From the NCBI GenBank assembly GCA_003255025.1, contig QANY01005052.1, positions 1 to 64,000 on the forward strand: 64,000 bases of DNA, read 5' to 3'. The notes beneath the pieces are model-generated. The model had not been told where the DNA came from, ran no database searches, and was given only the letters and a program-made list of their open reading frames with translations. A program made the position numbers and the translations under genes. The stretch comes from Datisca glomerata. Its lineage: Eukaryota; Streptophyta; Magnoliopsida; Cucurbitales; Datiscaceae. This document shows positions 48,942 to 60,582 of the stretch, piece after piece. How positions within the stretch are numbered: position 1 is the stretch's first letter; each line of letters starts with the position of its first letter.

Positions 48942-49527
48942 TAGTCTTTCACTAATACAATTACCATCGCTACGGTTATTGGTCCAAGTAAAAGGAACAC
49001 CGGCATACCCCAAATCAAGCAGGTTGCAATTAGAGATAAAATGATTGAAATCAATAGAAGACCAAGAGACTTGATTACCTCCCAACTTTTCAGAGGGGAG
49101 AGAGAAGGCATTAAAATCACCGCATAGAAGAAATAGTTCAGATAATCTAAGTAGCCGAGACTGGAGAATCCCTCATTGATCCCGGCGGGTAGACTCATTG
49201 ATATTCTCATACACTCCAAAAAATCTCCAACGTCAATTTTATTCAAATAATACCACACATCCTTAATAAAGAACTGAGAATATTTACTGATAATAAAATA
49301 ATCATCACTATTCCACAACAGAGCAAGTCCACCACTGAGACCACGAAGGTCCACATTTAAGACATAGTTCATACCCATAACTCTTCTAATCTTATTCATC
49401 TTTCCCAGAGCATTTTTAGTCTCAATTAACATCACCATATCTGGGGAATGAAGCTTAATCAACTTCTTTAAAGATCGGACTGTTAGGGGGTCCCCAGACC
49501 CTGACAATTTCAGATGATTAGCTTCAT
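48941..49527 (-). pseudogene. LINE ORF2 endonuclease domain
   Basis: APE-type endonuclease that nicks target DNA. The expected start lies at 49527 ('MKLII', a stop in place of the conserved Trp, then 'NCQG'). A frameshift leads into the 188-codon block 'SGSGDPLTVRSLKKLIKLHSPD', 'MVMLIETKNALGKMNKI' (catalytic Glu), 'GLSGGLALLWNSDD'. 49085-48756 continues with 'SWSSIDFNHFISNCNLLDLG', 'YAGVPFTWTNNRS' and 'ISERLDHWLSND'. Damaged but clearly recognisable. Confidence 0.83.
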
Positions 49528-50338
49528 CTAATAAGGTGGGACCATTCTGGGTAGGCTACCTCCACACTATCATTAACATTTTTATTAGACTTTACTTTTT
49601 CCAGAATACCAATCATCCGATCCTATGAAGATTTTCCATTGAACTCACAGACTTGTCTTTTGGATCTAGATCGGGGAGCCGGTTGCCCAAGATTTCCCCG
49701 GTTGCCCAAGATTTCCACCTTTGCTGAGAAATAATTTTTTAACCCGTCCTAGCTAATTTGTCAATAATAGGGCCGAGGGTAACTGGGTCATTGTCAATTT
49801 GTACATGACCTTGGAATTTAAAATCACTACTCGCTGAATTAGTTCCCTCAAGAAGAATAGGAATATCCACCAGCCGTGGGCCATGGTTCACTACATTCCC
49901 GAAAGCCTCTTGTATGCATACATGTTTGGAGTCAACCAAAGCTACGACCGTTGATTAATATCAATGGAAGAGGAGCCAACATCTTTCCTCAGGATCTCCA
50001 CCCTCTCTCTCCTGTCCATTCTATTAAAACCAGAAATGAAATCGCAATTACCAAATCTGAAATTTCCTGAAGAGTTCTCCATGTGTATCTTCTCCATTAA
50101 AGCCGATCCCAGAATTTTTTTCGATAAATTCGGAAAACCCGAAGAATGTGGTAAATCCGTTTGAGTACTCTCCTGTCGACGGGAGTCGGCGGTGAAATGT
50201 CAAGGGCGTCCCTCATCCCGGTGTTCTCCATAGCCGAAGCTTTTCCCTCCATTAAATATCTGGGTTTCACTAAATGGGTGAGTTTCGCCTAACTCGTCCA
50301 AGGCATCTGGGTTCTGACTCCTCGTGTTACCGGAATTT
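49528..50338 (-). pseudogene. LINE ORF1 C-terminal region and inter-ORF segment
   Basis: The low-complexity, poorly conserved tail of ORF1 continues here in shifted frames ('NPDALDELGETHPFSETQ', 'MEKIHMENSSGNFRFGN'), followed by the space before ORF2 at 49527. A short direct duplication 'GGTTGCCCAAGATTTCC' is present near 49681-49713. Confidence 0.6.
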
Positions 50339-51321
50339 TTAGGAGCTTTTCTGAAATTGGTTTCTGCCGAAATATCTTACCAAAAGGGAGAATTGTTTTT
50401 GAATTCCAAGAAAATCATCTAGATCTCCCTCCTCTATCCATTCCCCTACCAAAACCACCTCTGAGATGGCTATTTTCCTGGTCACCCATGTTTTTTTCCA
50501 ACCAAAGCTTGGGAAAGCACTGATTGAATCATCATATTGTTCCCCAGATATTCCTTCTTTGAACAGCCTCTCCTTATCTTTACAAAATTTATCTAAGTGA
50601 ACAATGCGTCCGCAATAGCGACAGAACCATAGGGTTCTTTCATATTTGAACAAACACCACGATTTATTGCCATCAAAAGTAATAAAAGAATCACGCAGTA
50701 AAGGTTTAAAAATATTTAAATTTACCTTAACGCGAATATAGCGTTTCAATTCAAATCCCTCCTTTGAGTAACTATCATATGTTTTCCTGACCTCTCCAAA
50801 TTTCCTCCCAAGCAGCGTCCAACTTTGTTGTTCCTTCATTCCAAAGGGAGTTGGTGGAGTTGAACCCAGAAACTTTCCCAAAGAAACGCATTGGAATTCG
50901 AAGCGGAGCCCTGGTAACCATCTTTTGACGACAAGAACTTGCTCATCGAAAAGCCACGGACCGTAGAATGAAACAACCGTAATGTCTTCTTCATGTCTGA
51001 AAAATATTTGGAAGCAATCCTTTTCCACTTCCACGAATCTGACATTATCACCAACATCCCACACCTTTGAAAGAGCTCTTCGAAGCCCCAATATATTATA
51101 CTTCCTGGTAGAGAAGAGCCTACCAAGGATGCTCAGATTACATTTTTTATATCGACATATGCAGCCTCACGCGGAATAACAATCTCATCCGTCTCTTCCT
51201 CTGTAAGGGACCATTTGTCTATCTTAGCCATTAAATCTTGACCAATTTCATCAGTATTTTCCATGATGGGATTCGATCTCTCCATCCTGCATACCCTTAA
51301 AGGAGCAAGATGAAGCAACAT
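50339..51321 (-). pseudogene. LINE ORF1 (DUF4283 and zinc knuckle)
   Basis: Nucleic-acid-binding ORF1 protein. The start at 51321 (MLLHLAPLRVCRMERSNPIM; a later Met in 'MENTDEIGQDLM' may be the true start) runs to 51133. A one-base change in an A-run near 51148 shifts the frame into the main 250-codon block: 'LRRALSKVWDVGDNVRFVEVE', 'FRHEEDITVVSFYGPWLFDE', 'ELKRYIRVKVNLNIFKPLL', zinc knuckle 'WFCRYCGRIVHLDKFCKDKE'. The DUF4283 fold and the CxxCxxxxHxxxxC spacing are intact. Apart from this single frameshift ORF1 is well preserved. Confidence 0.85.
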
Positions 51322-51370
51322 GAACAGAGAAACCCTAAAAGAGAGAGAGAGAAAACTAGCAACAACTCTC

Positions 51371-51645
51371 TAAACGAGTGTCTTCTGCGTGCTTTGTTCC
51401 CCATAAAGGAATAACAGCTTTGTCTTGATGGGCCTCTCAAAACTCAGTTGGTAGGCAACCCAATCTATGAGTAGGTACTTCTCACCTAGTTCCTCAATGT
51501 CGTACTCCTTGGGGTCACCATACTCCTTCAGATATTTTTGTATCCTTTCGGGTACGGTGCTTTCTATATCACGCAATATCTTTAAATCCTCAAAAGCCTC
51601 TTTGATCCTCGCTGCCGATGAACAGGAAGCTCCTAAGAACCCCAA
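51371..51645 (-). pseudogene. Rep-like helicase fragment
   Basis: 91-codon block with a charged helical region ('DIESTVPERIQKYLKEYGDP', 'YDIEELGEKYLLIDW') ending in 'KLLFLYGEQSTQKT', which looks like a degenerate Walker A loop (GxxxxxKT). Spacing and style resemble the linker and helicase start of Rep proteins of CRESS-DNA viruses and related plasmids; such copies are known in plant nuclear and mitochondrial genomes. No rolling-circle endonuclease motifs or Walker B are present; the sequence stops where the LINE begins. Recognition is by pattern only. It abuts plastid-derived DNA on its other side. Confidence 0.42.
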
Positions 51646-51716
51646 CGAGGAAATGGGAGTTTTTAAGAACTCGCTCCCTAGTCACGCTCCGGTCTCAACA
51701 TGCTAGGCCGAGGAAG

Positions 51717-52120
<404 letters not shown>

Positions 52121-52127
52121 CTAGCCA

Positions 52128-53450
<1,323 letters not shown>

Positions 53451-53959
53451 GACTACTTGAAGGATTCAAGTAGTATTTTTTAACTACTTGAACCCTTCGA
53501 GTAATCACATGCTCTCTGTGTAAATCACTGCATAAAAAATGATTATTTGAAGGGTCAAGTACTCGTAAAATATTACTTGAACCCTTCAAGTAGTTACATG
53601 CTCTCTGTATAAACCGACAGCAAAAAATAATTTGACTACTTGAAGGGTTCAAGTAGTGTTTTTCGACTACTTGAACCTTTCAAAGAGTTATTTTTTTACT
53701 ACTTGAACCCTTCAAGTAGTTGTTTTTACTCTTGGAGTTTATTTTCCAGTAAGCTCATCATTATTTGAATGGCTCAAGCAGTAATGTTTTACTACTTGAA
53801 TCCTTTAAGTAGTAATTTTTTACTGCTTGAACCCTTCAAGTAGTTAATTTGTCTCCTGACGTTTATTGTCCAGTAAGCTAGTCATTGCTTGAAGGGCTCG
53901 AGTAGGAAGTTGTTATTACTTGAACCCTTCAAGTAATAAGTTTTTACTACTTAAGTAGT
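53451..53959. repeat. Palindromic repeat array, block A
   Basis: Twelve units plus one deleted unit of an imperfect palindrome: CTACTTGAA, three loop bases, TTCAAGTAG. Units start near 53451, 53483, 53541, 53572, 53633, 53665, 53697, 53760, 53790, 53820, 53883, 53914 and 53945. Spacing alternates between about 30-32 and about 58-63 bp. From 53741 a higher-order unit of about 123 bp (linker 'GTTTATTTTCCAGTAAGCT', then three palindromes) occurs twice. Loops are GGG-type or CCC-type, so neighbouring units often point in opposite directions. No family is recognised. Confidence 0.9.
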
Positions 53960-54126
53960 TTGTTTTTCTCCTGAAATTACAATTGCTTAATAAATTACAT
54001 TAAAGATATCTCATAAAGTTTGATACATAAGTATAGTTGCTCAATCTCATACGAACAAACACTATGGGATTAATATTAACATAGCTGCGTAATAAGTGAA
54101 ATTACAAATCAAACATTAATATTCTC

Positions 54127-54531
54127 TTACATAACCAACATCAATGCAATAATAATCCACGAAAAAATAATAACTAGCCACATGTTCTTCAATTTATTAC
54201 AATACAATTCATTTTTTTCCTCAACTAGCTTCAGGTTTTTGTTAAGACTTCCATTTTCTTCCTCAATTAGCTTCATTTTTTTCATAAGCAGTTCATTTTC
54301 TTACTCTCGATAACTTCAAATTTTCCCTAAGCACTGTTATAATTTCATATTCAAACTCAGGTTCACACCAAGCAAAGAACCTACAACCATCATCAATTTC
54401 CTATTCAATAGAAAATAAAAAATGAACTCAATACAATAAATATTAAAAAAATAAGATATTAGAATGGAATAAAATATATATCTTGAGCATCTATAAAACT
54501 TTCTCCCTAGGTTCGTAATCGTTCTTGAAGT
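54127..54531 (-). pseudogene. GRF-type zinc-finger protein remnant
   Basis: Candidate first exon at 54531-54485: 'TSRTITNLGRKFYRCS', matching the 'T...NPGRRFYxC' core of zf-GRF. After an AT-rich intron-like gap, 54400-54127 follows a clean AG acceptor and reads 'EIDDGCRFFAWCEPEFEYEI' (the 'C.FF.W.D/EPE' half of zf-GRF), 'ITVLRENLKLSRVRK', one stop, then coiled coil 'MKKMKLIEEENGSLNKNLKL' and a hydrophobic C-terminus 'MWLVIIFSWIIIALMLVM'. Small plant GRF proteins share this layout (GRF finger, coiled coil, C-terminal membrane segment); function is unknown. The 5' part, including the first Cys/His ligands, is replaced by palindromic repeats, and the donor site is degenerate. Confidence 0.68.
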
Positions 54532-54549
54532 ATGTGTGTTTAACTCTTC

Positions 54550-55511
54550 AAGTACTTGAAGGCTTTAAGTAGTCATAAACAATTACTTGAATGGTTTAAA
54601 TAGTCATAAACAACTACTTGCACCGTTCAAGTAGTCATCTGGTGGTCGGTGTTGACTGACATAAAAAGCAACTACTTGAACCCTTCAAGTAGTGATTTTT
54701 ATTCTGGAAGTCAAAATAAATAATTACTTGAAGAGTTTAAGTAGGTGTATCTGACTATTTGAATGGTTCAAGTAGTTGTTTATGTCTACTTGAAGGATTT
54801 AATTAGTTTTTTTCAGTCAATAACTCATACACCAGGTAACTACTTGAATGGTTCAAGTAATTTTTTATGACTACTAGAACCTTTCAAGTAGTTATTTTTT
54901 GTTTGCTCAGTCAACAACCCAAACATCAGGTGACTACTTGAAGGGTTCAAGTAATTTTTTATGTCTACTTGAAAGTTTCAAGTAGCTTTTTATGACTACT
55001 TGAACCTTTTTTGCGTCCAAAAAAATAAGAGAAAATGAACGTTGGGTATTTGAAGGGTTCAAGTAGCTTTTTATGATTACTTGAACCCTTCGAGTACTCA
55101 ACGTTCATTTTCTCCTAGTTTTTGGGACGTAAAAAAATGTTCAAATAGTCATAAAAAGCTACTTGAACCATTCAAGTAGTCATAAACAACTACTTGAAGG
55201 GTTGAAGTAGTTATAAACAACTATTTGAACATTTGAAGTAATCACCTGGTGTATGTGTGTTGAATGATAAAAAAATAACTACTTGAAGGGTTGAAGTAAT
55301 TATAAACAAATATTTGAATCCTTGAAGTAATCACCTGGTGTATGTGTGTTGAATGATAAAAAAATAACTACTTGAAGGGTTCAAGTAATCATAAACAACT
55401 ATTTGAACCCTTGAAGTAATCATCTGGTGTACGTGTGTTGAATGATAAAAAAATAACTACTTGAAAAGTTCAAGTAATTATGAAAGATGTTTACTTGAAC
55501 CCTTCAAATTT
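54550..55511. repeat. Palindromic repeat array, block B
   Basis: About 24 units of the same palindrome as block A, mostly 30-32 bp apart with 'TCATAAACAA' or its complement as spacer. Starts include about 54550, 54581, 54612, 54670, 54722, 54752, 54784, 54838, 54869, 54932, 54963, 54994, 55044, 55075, 55158, 55188, 55219, 55277, 55308, 55366, 55398, 55456 and 55490. From 55188 a roughly 89-bp higher-order unit (two palindromes plus a 'CACCTGGTGTATGTGTGTTG' linker) repeats three times and part of a fourth. Several units carry TTGAAG instead of TTCAAG in the right stem. Confidence 0.9.
55013..55130. repeat. Large palindrome inside block B
   Basis: 118 bp, nearly perfectly self-complementary (GCGTCC...GGACGT outer ends; 'GAGAAAATGAACGTT' against 'AACGTTCATTTTCTC'), centred near 55071. 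It contains two of the small palindromes. Weaker inverted similarity continues outward on both sides to about 54800 and 55345. Confidence 0.88.
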
Positions 55512-56299
55512 TAAAAGAAATTTAGTTGAAAAACAAAGAAGAATAAGAAGAGATTATTAAATTGATTAAACATGTACATTGAAGAAGAAAAAGAAATGAT
55601 GAAGAAAGAGAGAGATTACAAGTAATGATATGAAATTGATGGATAAAAATGAGTATAAAATTCTTTAACCAAATTTTAGATATATATATCCAAATAAGCT
55701 TTGAATACAATATCAATTGACCACATCTGTTTAAAATAATGACCTGTTCGGCTGTTCTGTAATTGCAACATCGGGAAACATTATCATGTTTGTTCTCATC
55801 TTTTCGGAGTCCCCTTTTCAAGTTGATTTTGGCTTTCAAGTTCATCAATAATCAGAGTAGCGTATTCAAACTATTACACGCTATTGTTTCAAAACAAAAC
55901 AAAAACCATTACACGCTAGTCTTACAACCAAAAATTAAATGGCCTGTGAGTAAAGAAGCCAAATGTTAAAATCATGATATGCTAATGTTTACTCATGATG
56001 AGACGAGATTTATTGACACAGTGATCAAGCCGACAGTATGAGATCACATATTCAAGTCATAATATCCTCCAACTCCATTAGAATTTAAAATTGTAACGAA
56101 AGCTCAATTCAAAACTAAAACTCATATTGGCTGAAGTTCAACTTCCACATTTCACAATAAAACTGCGAATAAGAATTACATCATCTACAAGAAAGGAAAG
56201 GAAGGAAAGGAAAGTGAAAAAGTACAGTCAATCAAATATCAATTCACAAAAAGAAAAGAAGCAGGTGCTATTTGATCGGAAGTATTAAAAACATAACCC
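55512..56299. other. Non-coding
   Basis: No gene seen. A GAAAG-rich run lies near 56189-56215. The right end probably grades into the 3' region of the NF-YC gene. Confidence 0.45.
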
Positions 56300-56576
56300 A
56301 GTGACTGAAACGCCAGTAACAAGAGTAGCACCCCCTCAACTCTCATCATTACAGGACAAATTCTTTCTACCGCCTATGATTAAGTTAATTGTTTCAACAT
56401 CTCTCTAGAAGTTATCATCCCATTTAAGGAAAAAATAATAATAACTGACAAAGTGCATTTAGGCTTCATGAGCAATCCACTTTCCAAACAGCAGCAGCAG
56501 CAGCAGCAGAGGTCATCATTCTTCCATTGCACCAAACAGCACATCTCATCTGCAATTCTGCGCCTTGATTGCTCAA
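56300..56576 (-). other. Candidate last exon of NF-YC (stop codon and 3' UTR)
   Basis: The minus strand has a pyrimidine-rich acceptor TTTCGGCCTGCAG ending at 56577, then TTGAGC. Spliced to the donor at 57888, it would complete an AGT codon followed by TGA, giving an 'LDGQS' terminus. The left limit is a guess. A CAG run (56489-56509, about 7 units) lies inside. Confidence 0.5.
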
Positions 56577-57500
56577 CTGCAGGCCGAAACAAAAAATGAT
56601 AGAACCAGAGAAGATGGAGTTAGAACCATTTTTTTCTTAGTCCGAAAAATTTAATTATTCGCAATGAAAACGACAAATTTGCCAGTAGAACAGCTGAATA
56701 TTGACATCCAAACAAAGTAAGTTCTGGATAGTATAAAAATAAGAGATGGTGTACTTCAATAAGGTTCAAGGATCGCAAATTTAAACAACGATGCCTACGG
56801 TATTCCCTTTCGAACTATATACCTCTTAATGACACTAGACACAAAGGCTATGTTTGGATCGTGGATATTAGTATAGAAAGGAAAGGAAAATATGAAGGAT
56901 TACATTCCTTTGTTTGGAGTGTTTGAAATTTGTAGAGGTAAATAGTTATATAAAGGATTTTACTATATTAACAATTTCCTTCCATTTTCCTCTAATTTCA
57001 TTTACTTTTTCTCTCATTTTTCTTCCCCTCTAATTTTCCAAGATCAAAACATAGCCTAAATGAGTGCAATACTGTAGCTCCAAGTTGCAGGTAATCAGGC
57101 GCAATCGTGCACAGCAATTAATAACTGTACTCTAAAACCCACCAAATGCTACCCCCTCCCTCGTCCTTTCCAAATAAAAGAAAAAAAGTACATTTTTAGT
57201 TTATTGATCGGAACTCAAAAACTATGAAACAATGTTAGCTTCGGGAAGGATAACTGCAGCCCACAATTCACCTATGCAACTATATTATAATGAACACACC
57301 GATAAAACAATGCTATACCTGCAATATAGGAGTCTTTAAAAGTTTTTGTGTGATATTTCAAATATCAAACATGAAGGAAAGATTGCGTAAAACAGAAAAG
57401 TTCAAGGTCCTTTCTAAAATTAAAGAAGCGTCACTGTTTCAAAACTTAATTCCTAGTTCCTCACAAGTAATTCTAATGAGCGGCAAAATGGGCAAGAATT

Positions 57501-57539
57501 TGGGGGGGGGGGGGGGGGNNNNGGGGGGGGGGGGGGGGG
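57501..57539. other. Poly-G tract with unresolved bases
   Basis: About 17 G, four N (57519-57522), then about 17 G, within the candidate NF-YC intron. The N run marks an assembly gap or unresolved homopolymer of unknown true length. Confidence 0.9.
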
Positions 57540-57887
57540 TGATATCAATTAGAGGTATAGCAGAGACATTATTTCAGAAGATCTCATAATCGAAAACATA
57601 GCACTAACAGCCAATCAGTATATATAAAGTTATAGAGTTGATTAATCTTACTGCTAAAAGATTTGGAAGGCTACAAATGTGGACCAAAACCATCATCAAG
57701 AGGCAACATTTGAGAAGAAGATATCTCAACGAGATATTCGAAGAAAGAATGCAAAGAAAAAAGAGAGCTGGCCCTAACTATTGCTAAACGATCAGAAAAA
57801 CAGCCCCAGCCTAAGCTAAAGAAACAGCTTTGTAGTTGTCATACATATTGCATAATTCAGTTGCATATCACGAAACGGGCACATACC

Positions 57888-58599
57888 TCTGGCCATCAAG
57901 ATTGCCCTGCCCGCCGCTCCCTCCACCCCCATAGGACCCGTCGTCAGCGGCAGTCTGCCAGACCGACTGCCAGGCCTGCGACGGAGGCTGCACATACACC
58001 CCCGTGGGGTCCACGGCCGGCCGCCCAATCATCATCCCGCCAGGAGCCCCGGCAGGCTGGCCCATAGGGGGGTAATAGTACGGAACCCCACTAGCAGTTG
58101 CTCCGACCAATCCTCCTAATCCAGCCTCGTCCTTGATCTCATCTCTAGGCACAATATCCACCAGGAAATCAAATATATCAGTCCGGGTAATGGCCGCCGC
58201 AATATCGTTTTTCTGCAAAGTCCTTCGTTTATTCTCCTCAGCATGGAGCCAGGAGCGAATGGTGAGCTCGAGAATGAAGAGCTCGCAGGCCTTGGCGAAC
58301 AAGATAGGAGCCTCGGCAGAGATCATGCGGACGTCCTCGTCGGCCTTCATGATCTTCTTGATGCGAGCCAAGGGTAGCTGATGGTTTTTAAAATCGTGAA
58401 CCTGCTCGATTTCTTGGCGCTGGTAGGACCAGAACATCTGGAGCTGTTGCTGTTGCTGCTGGAGGAGGTGGTGGAAGGGAGTGGGAGGAACAGGTGGAAG
58501 TTGGGGTTGGGGAGGTGGGTATGAGGACGATTGGGCTTGTTTGTTGCTCTCCATTTGGTGACTGATGATGGCTGTGATGGGTTCGTAAGAATTGGCCAA
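57888..58599 (-). CDS. NF-YC: NF-YC, CCAAT-binding factor subunit C (NF-YC1/4 type)
   Basis: Histone-fold subunit that dimerises with NF-YB in the nucleus and then binds NF-YA and CCAAT-box DNA; family members act in flowering, seedling light and hormone responses. The protein has a Gln/Pro-rich N-terminus ('[21 protein letters not shown]'), the core at residues 70-150 ('[20 protein letters not shown]', '[20 protein letters not shown]', '[20 protein letters not shown]', '[12 protein letters not shown]'), and a Gly/Pro-rich C-terminus ('[12 protein letters not shown]', '[12 protein letters not shown]'). All core blocks are intact. Met16 (58554) may be the true start, since relatives begin close to the Gln-rich part. 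Unspliced, the frame runs to 57868 (243 codons); an AGAG|GTATGT donor at 57888/57887 suggests an intron to about 56577. A GA-rich leader lies upstream. Confidence 0.95.
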
Positions 58600-58689
58600 A
58601 TGGTTGCGTGTTTGATCAGAGGGTTTGGGGTGTGAGAAAGAGATTTGGAGGGATTTGTTTTGTGGGTGTGATGCAAAGGTGGGAGATTT

Positions 58690-58750
58690 TCAAGGGTAAG
58701 AGATGAATGAACGAGAGAGAAGAGAGAGAAGAGAGAGAAGAGAGAGGAGT
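58690..58750 (-). promoter_or_regulatory. CT-rich leader of NF-YC
   Basis: An AGAGAAGAGAGAG-type tract (CT-rich in the gene's sense) about 100-190 bp before the start codon. It is typical of plant 5' leaders or core promoters. No clear TATA box was found nearby. Confidence 0.45.
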
Positions 58751-58859
58751 TGGGCTGGGATAAGGCACAGCCGTTCAGATCGGTCTTTTGGGCTGTGGAA
58801 TAAAATGAGACTCGTTTTGGCATTTTTTGAAAAATAAATAAGTGAATGACCAAAAATAT

Positions 58860-60400
58860 TATATTTATAAGAATGATCGGTTTTAATTGTAAATTATTTT
58901 TGATAAAATTGAAAAAAAATTATGTTGTACTATAGTATATAAAAATATATTTATTATATATATTTATATATCATAATATATTTTAATATAATTTAACTCA
59001 TTAATAATTTTTAAATTTTTTTTATTTCGAGATATTTTATCCATCTTTCTCTTGACACAAATAGACGCGTCACGACTTCCATACAGATTACTTCTCAATA
59101 CAATTTCTTTCAAATTCATTAAAATTTCATGTAATGATTCTTGAATACCTACTATGGTAGAGTATTCATGTGATATTTTTTCAGAAAATGTATAGTTCCA
59201 AAAAGCATTTTAAGTTCAATCTTTTTCTCCACTCATACTAATCCACCTACGTAATTTCTTGAACTAAAAGTGGTTCCATCATGAACTTATAAAATTATGT
59301 TATTCAAAAAGAGGGAGAAAAAAAGAATAAAAGAAAAGAAAAGTTTTAGGCTTGGGGCACAAATAGCATTCCAAAGGCATGATGACGCCTATATGTCCAC
59401 TTTGCCTATTTTTATATAGAGAGAGAGCATAATCAATTAAGTTCGTCAACTACGCCATGAAACCACATTGTTTTTAGCATAATTAATATAAGAAAATGTC
59501 ATAAGTCAGTCAAAGTGGTCTTTCCTTTTCTTTTCTTTGAGTGATTTTGTGAAAAAAGAGGGTTACATTGGCAGTACAGAGTGCGCTATGCATTCATGGA
59601 ATAGTTATAGTATCTACAATGTGATTCTGTTCTCTATTTTTTTTGTTTGCCGGACTCCTTCTCACACAAGTTTTGTTTTGAAATATTCTGAGAAAAGGTA
59701 CATGAATAGCTAAAAATATGCCCTGTAGAGGGTTTTCCACCATTGAAATATATACTGTACTTTTTTTAATAACACAGATATTCAAGTCTACGCCTGGCTA
59801 ATCTCACAAATCTTGAAATTAACGACTAAATAAACCTCTCAGTCTTGGGTTCAGGCTAACGAGTTGAGTTATATGAGTGATCGAACTACATTTTGTACTT
59901 GAGTGCATAATGCAAGTAATGAAGCCAACAAGAGCTCTACATTAGATAATATGATAGGTATTCATTCTTCTTTATAAAGATTGGGACTGTGAAGAGTTGT
60001 TTGAAGAGAGTAAAAAGTGAAATATCATCACTGCAATCTCAAAAAAGAAGGAAAACTTGCTTATGGATGGATATTCTAAAAAGATCTACTTTGGAATGAG
60101 AATGGTTGACCCAAGTAAAAGATTAGAAGCTGAATGTCATCAAAATTGAATATGACAGCAAACAAATGATGCCTGTGAAACAGAATAAGATGTATCAAAT
60201 AGATATGCAGCTCCTAAAATATTAAAATCATGTATGTTTGCTGCTAAAATGTAAAGAGTAAATGTAGCTTGAGCAAATAATGATGTTACCCTTACTGCCA
60301 TAGAAGCTTGTCTCCAAGCTACAATTACAACTACAACCCAACAAAATTGGATTCCCACCAAAAAGATGAATAAACTTTCAAAACTGTTGACTTTATCTCT
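58860..60400. other. Intergenic, AT-rich
   Basis: No gene seen between NF-YC and the 3' side of the DnaJ gene. 58900-59040 is a dense A/T tract. The part near 60100-60580 probably includes the 3' UTR of the DnaJ gene. Confidence 0.55.
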
Positions 60401-60582
60401 GTGCAATCATCACTGATACCTTATCTCCTTACTAAGAAGAGAACAAAAAACTCTAATGCAGTTTGTATGCGATAATGAAACGAAGTTATCTATATACCAT
60501 ATTTTTCAGCTATCCTAATTTCTCGATATTAACCTGATCAAACGATTAATTGTTGAGCAAGTCGAGTGTACTAACTTGCTGT

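Larger units (their letters stand above)
47311..51366 (-). mobile_element. Plant LINE (L1-type), 3'-truncated
   Basis: Minus-strand non-LTR retrotransposon with a 5' leader (about 51366-51322, CT-rich, 'TTTTAGGGTTTC'), ORF1 (DUF4283 plus zinc knuckle), an ORF2 endonuclease and reverse transcriptase. It ends inside the RT domain without RNase H, 3' untranslated region or poly(A). Loss of the 3' end is the reverse of the usual 5' truncation and implies a later deletion across the LINE/LTR boundary. Confidence 0.85.

Noticed and set aside
53451..55511. CRISPR-like array
   Set aside because: Regular short repeats with spacers of about 7-40 bp superficially resemble one, but the context is a plant nuclear genome, spacers are themselves repeated, and there are no cas genes.
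58347..58853. 168-codon frame overlapping NF-YC
   Set aside because: Alternative frame of the NF-YC exon and its CT-rich leader; low-complexity Ser/Pro/His content.
60140..60406. 88-codon minus-strand frame with hydrophobic stretches
   Set aside because: It lies just downstream of the DnaJ gene, probably in or near its 3' UTR; the hydrophobicity reflects T-rich sequence and there is no recognisable domain.
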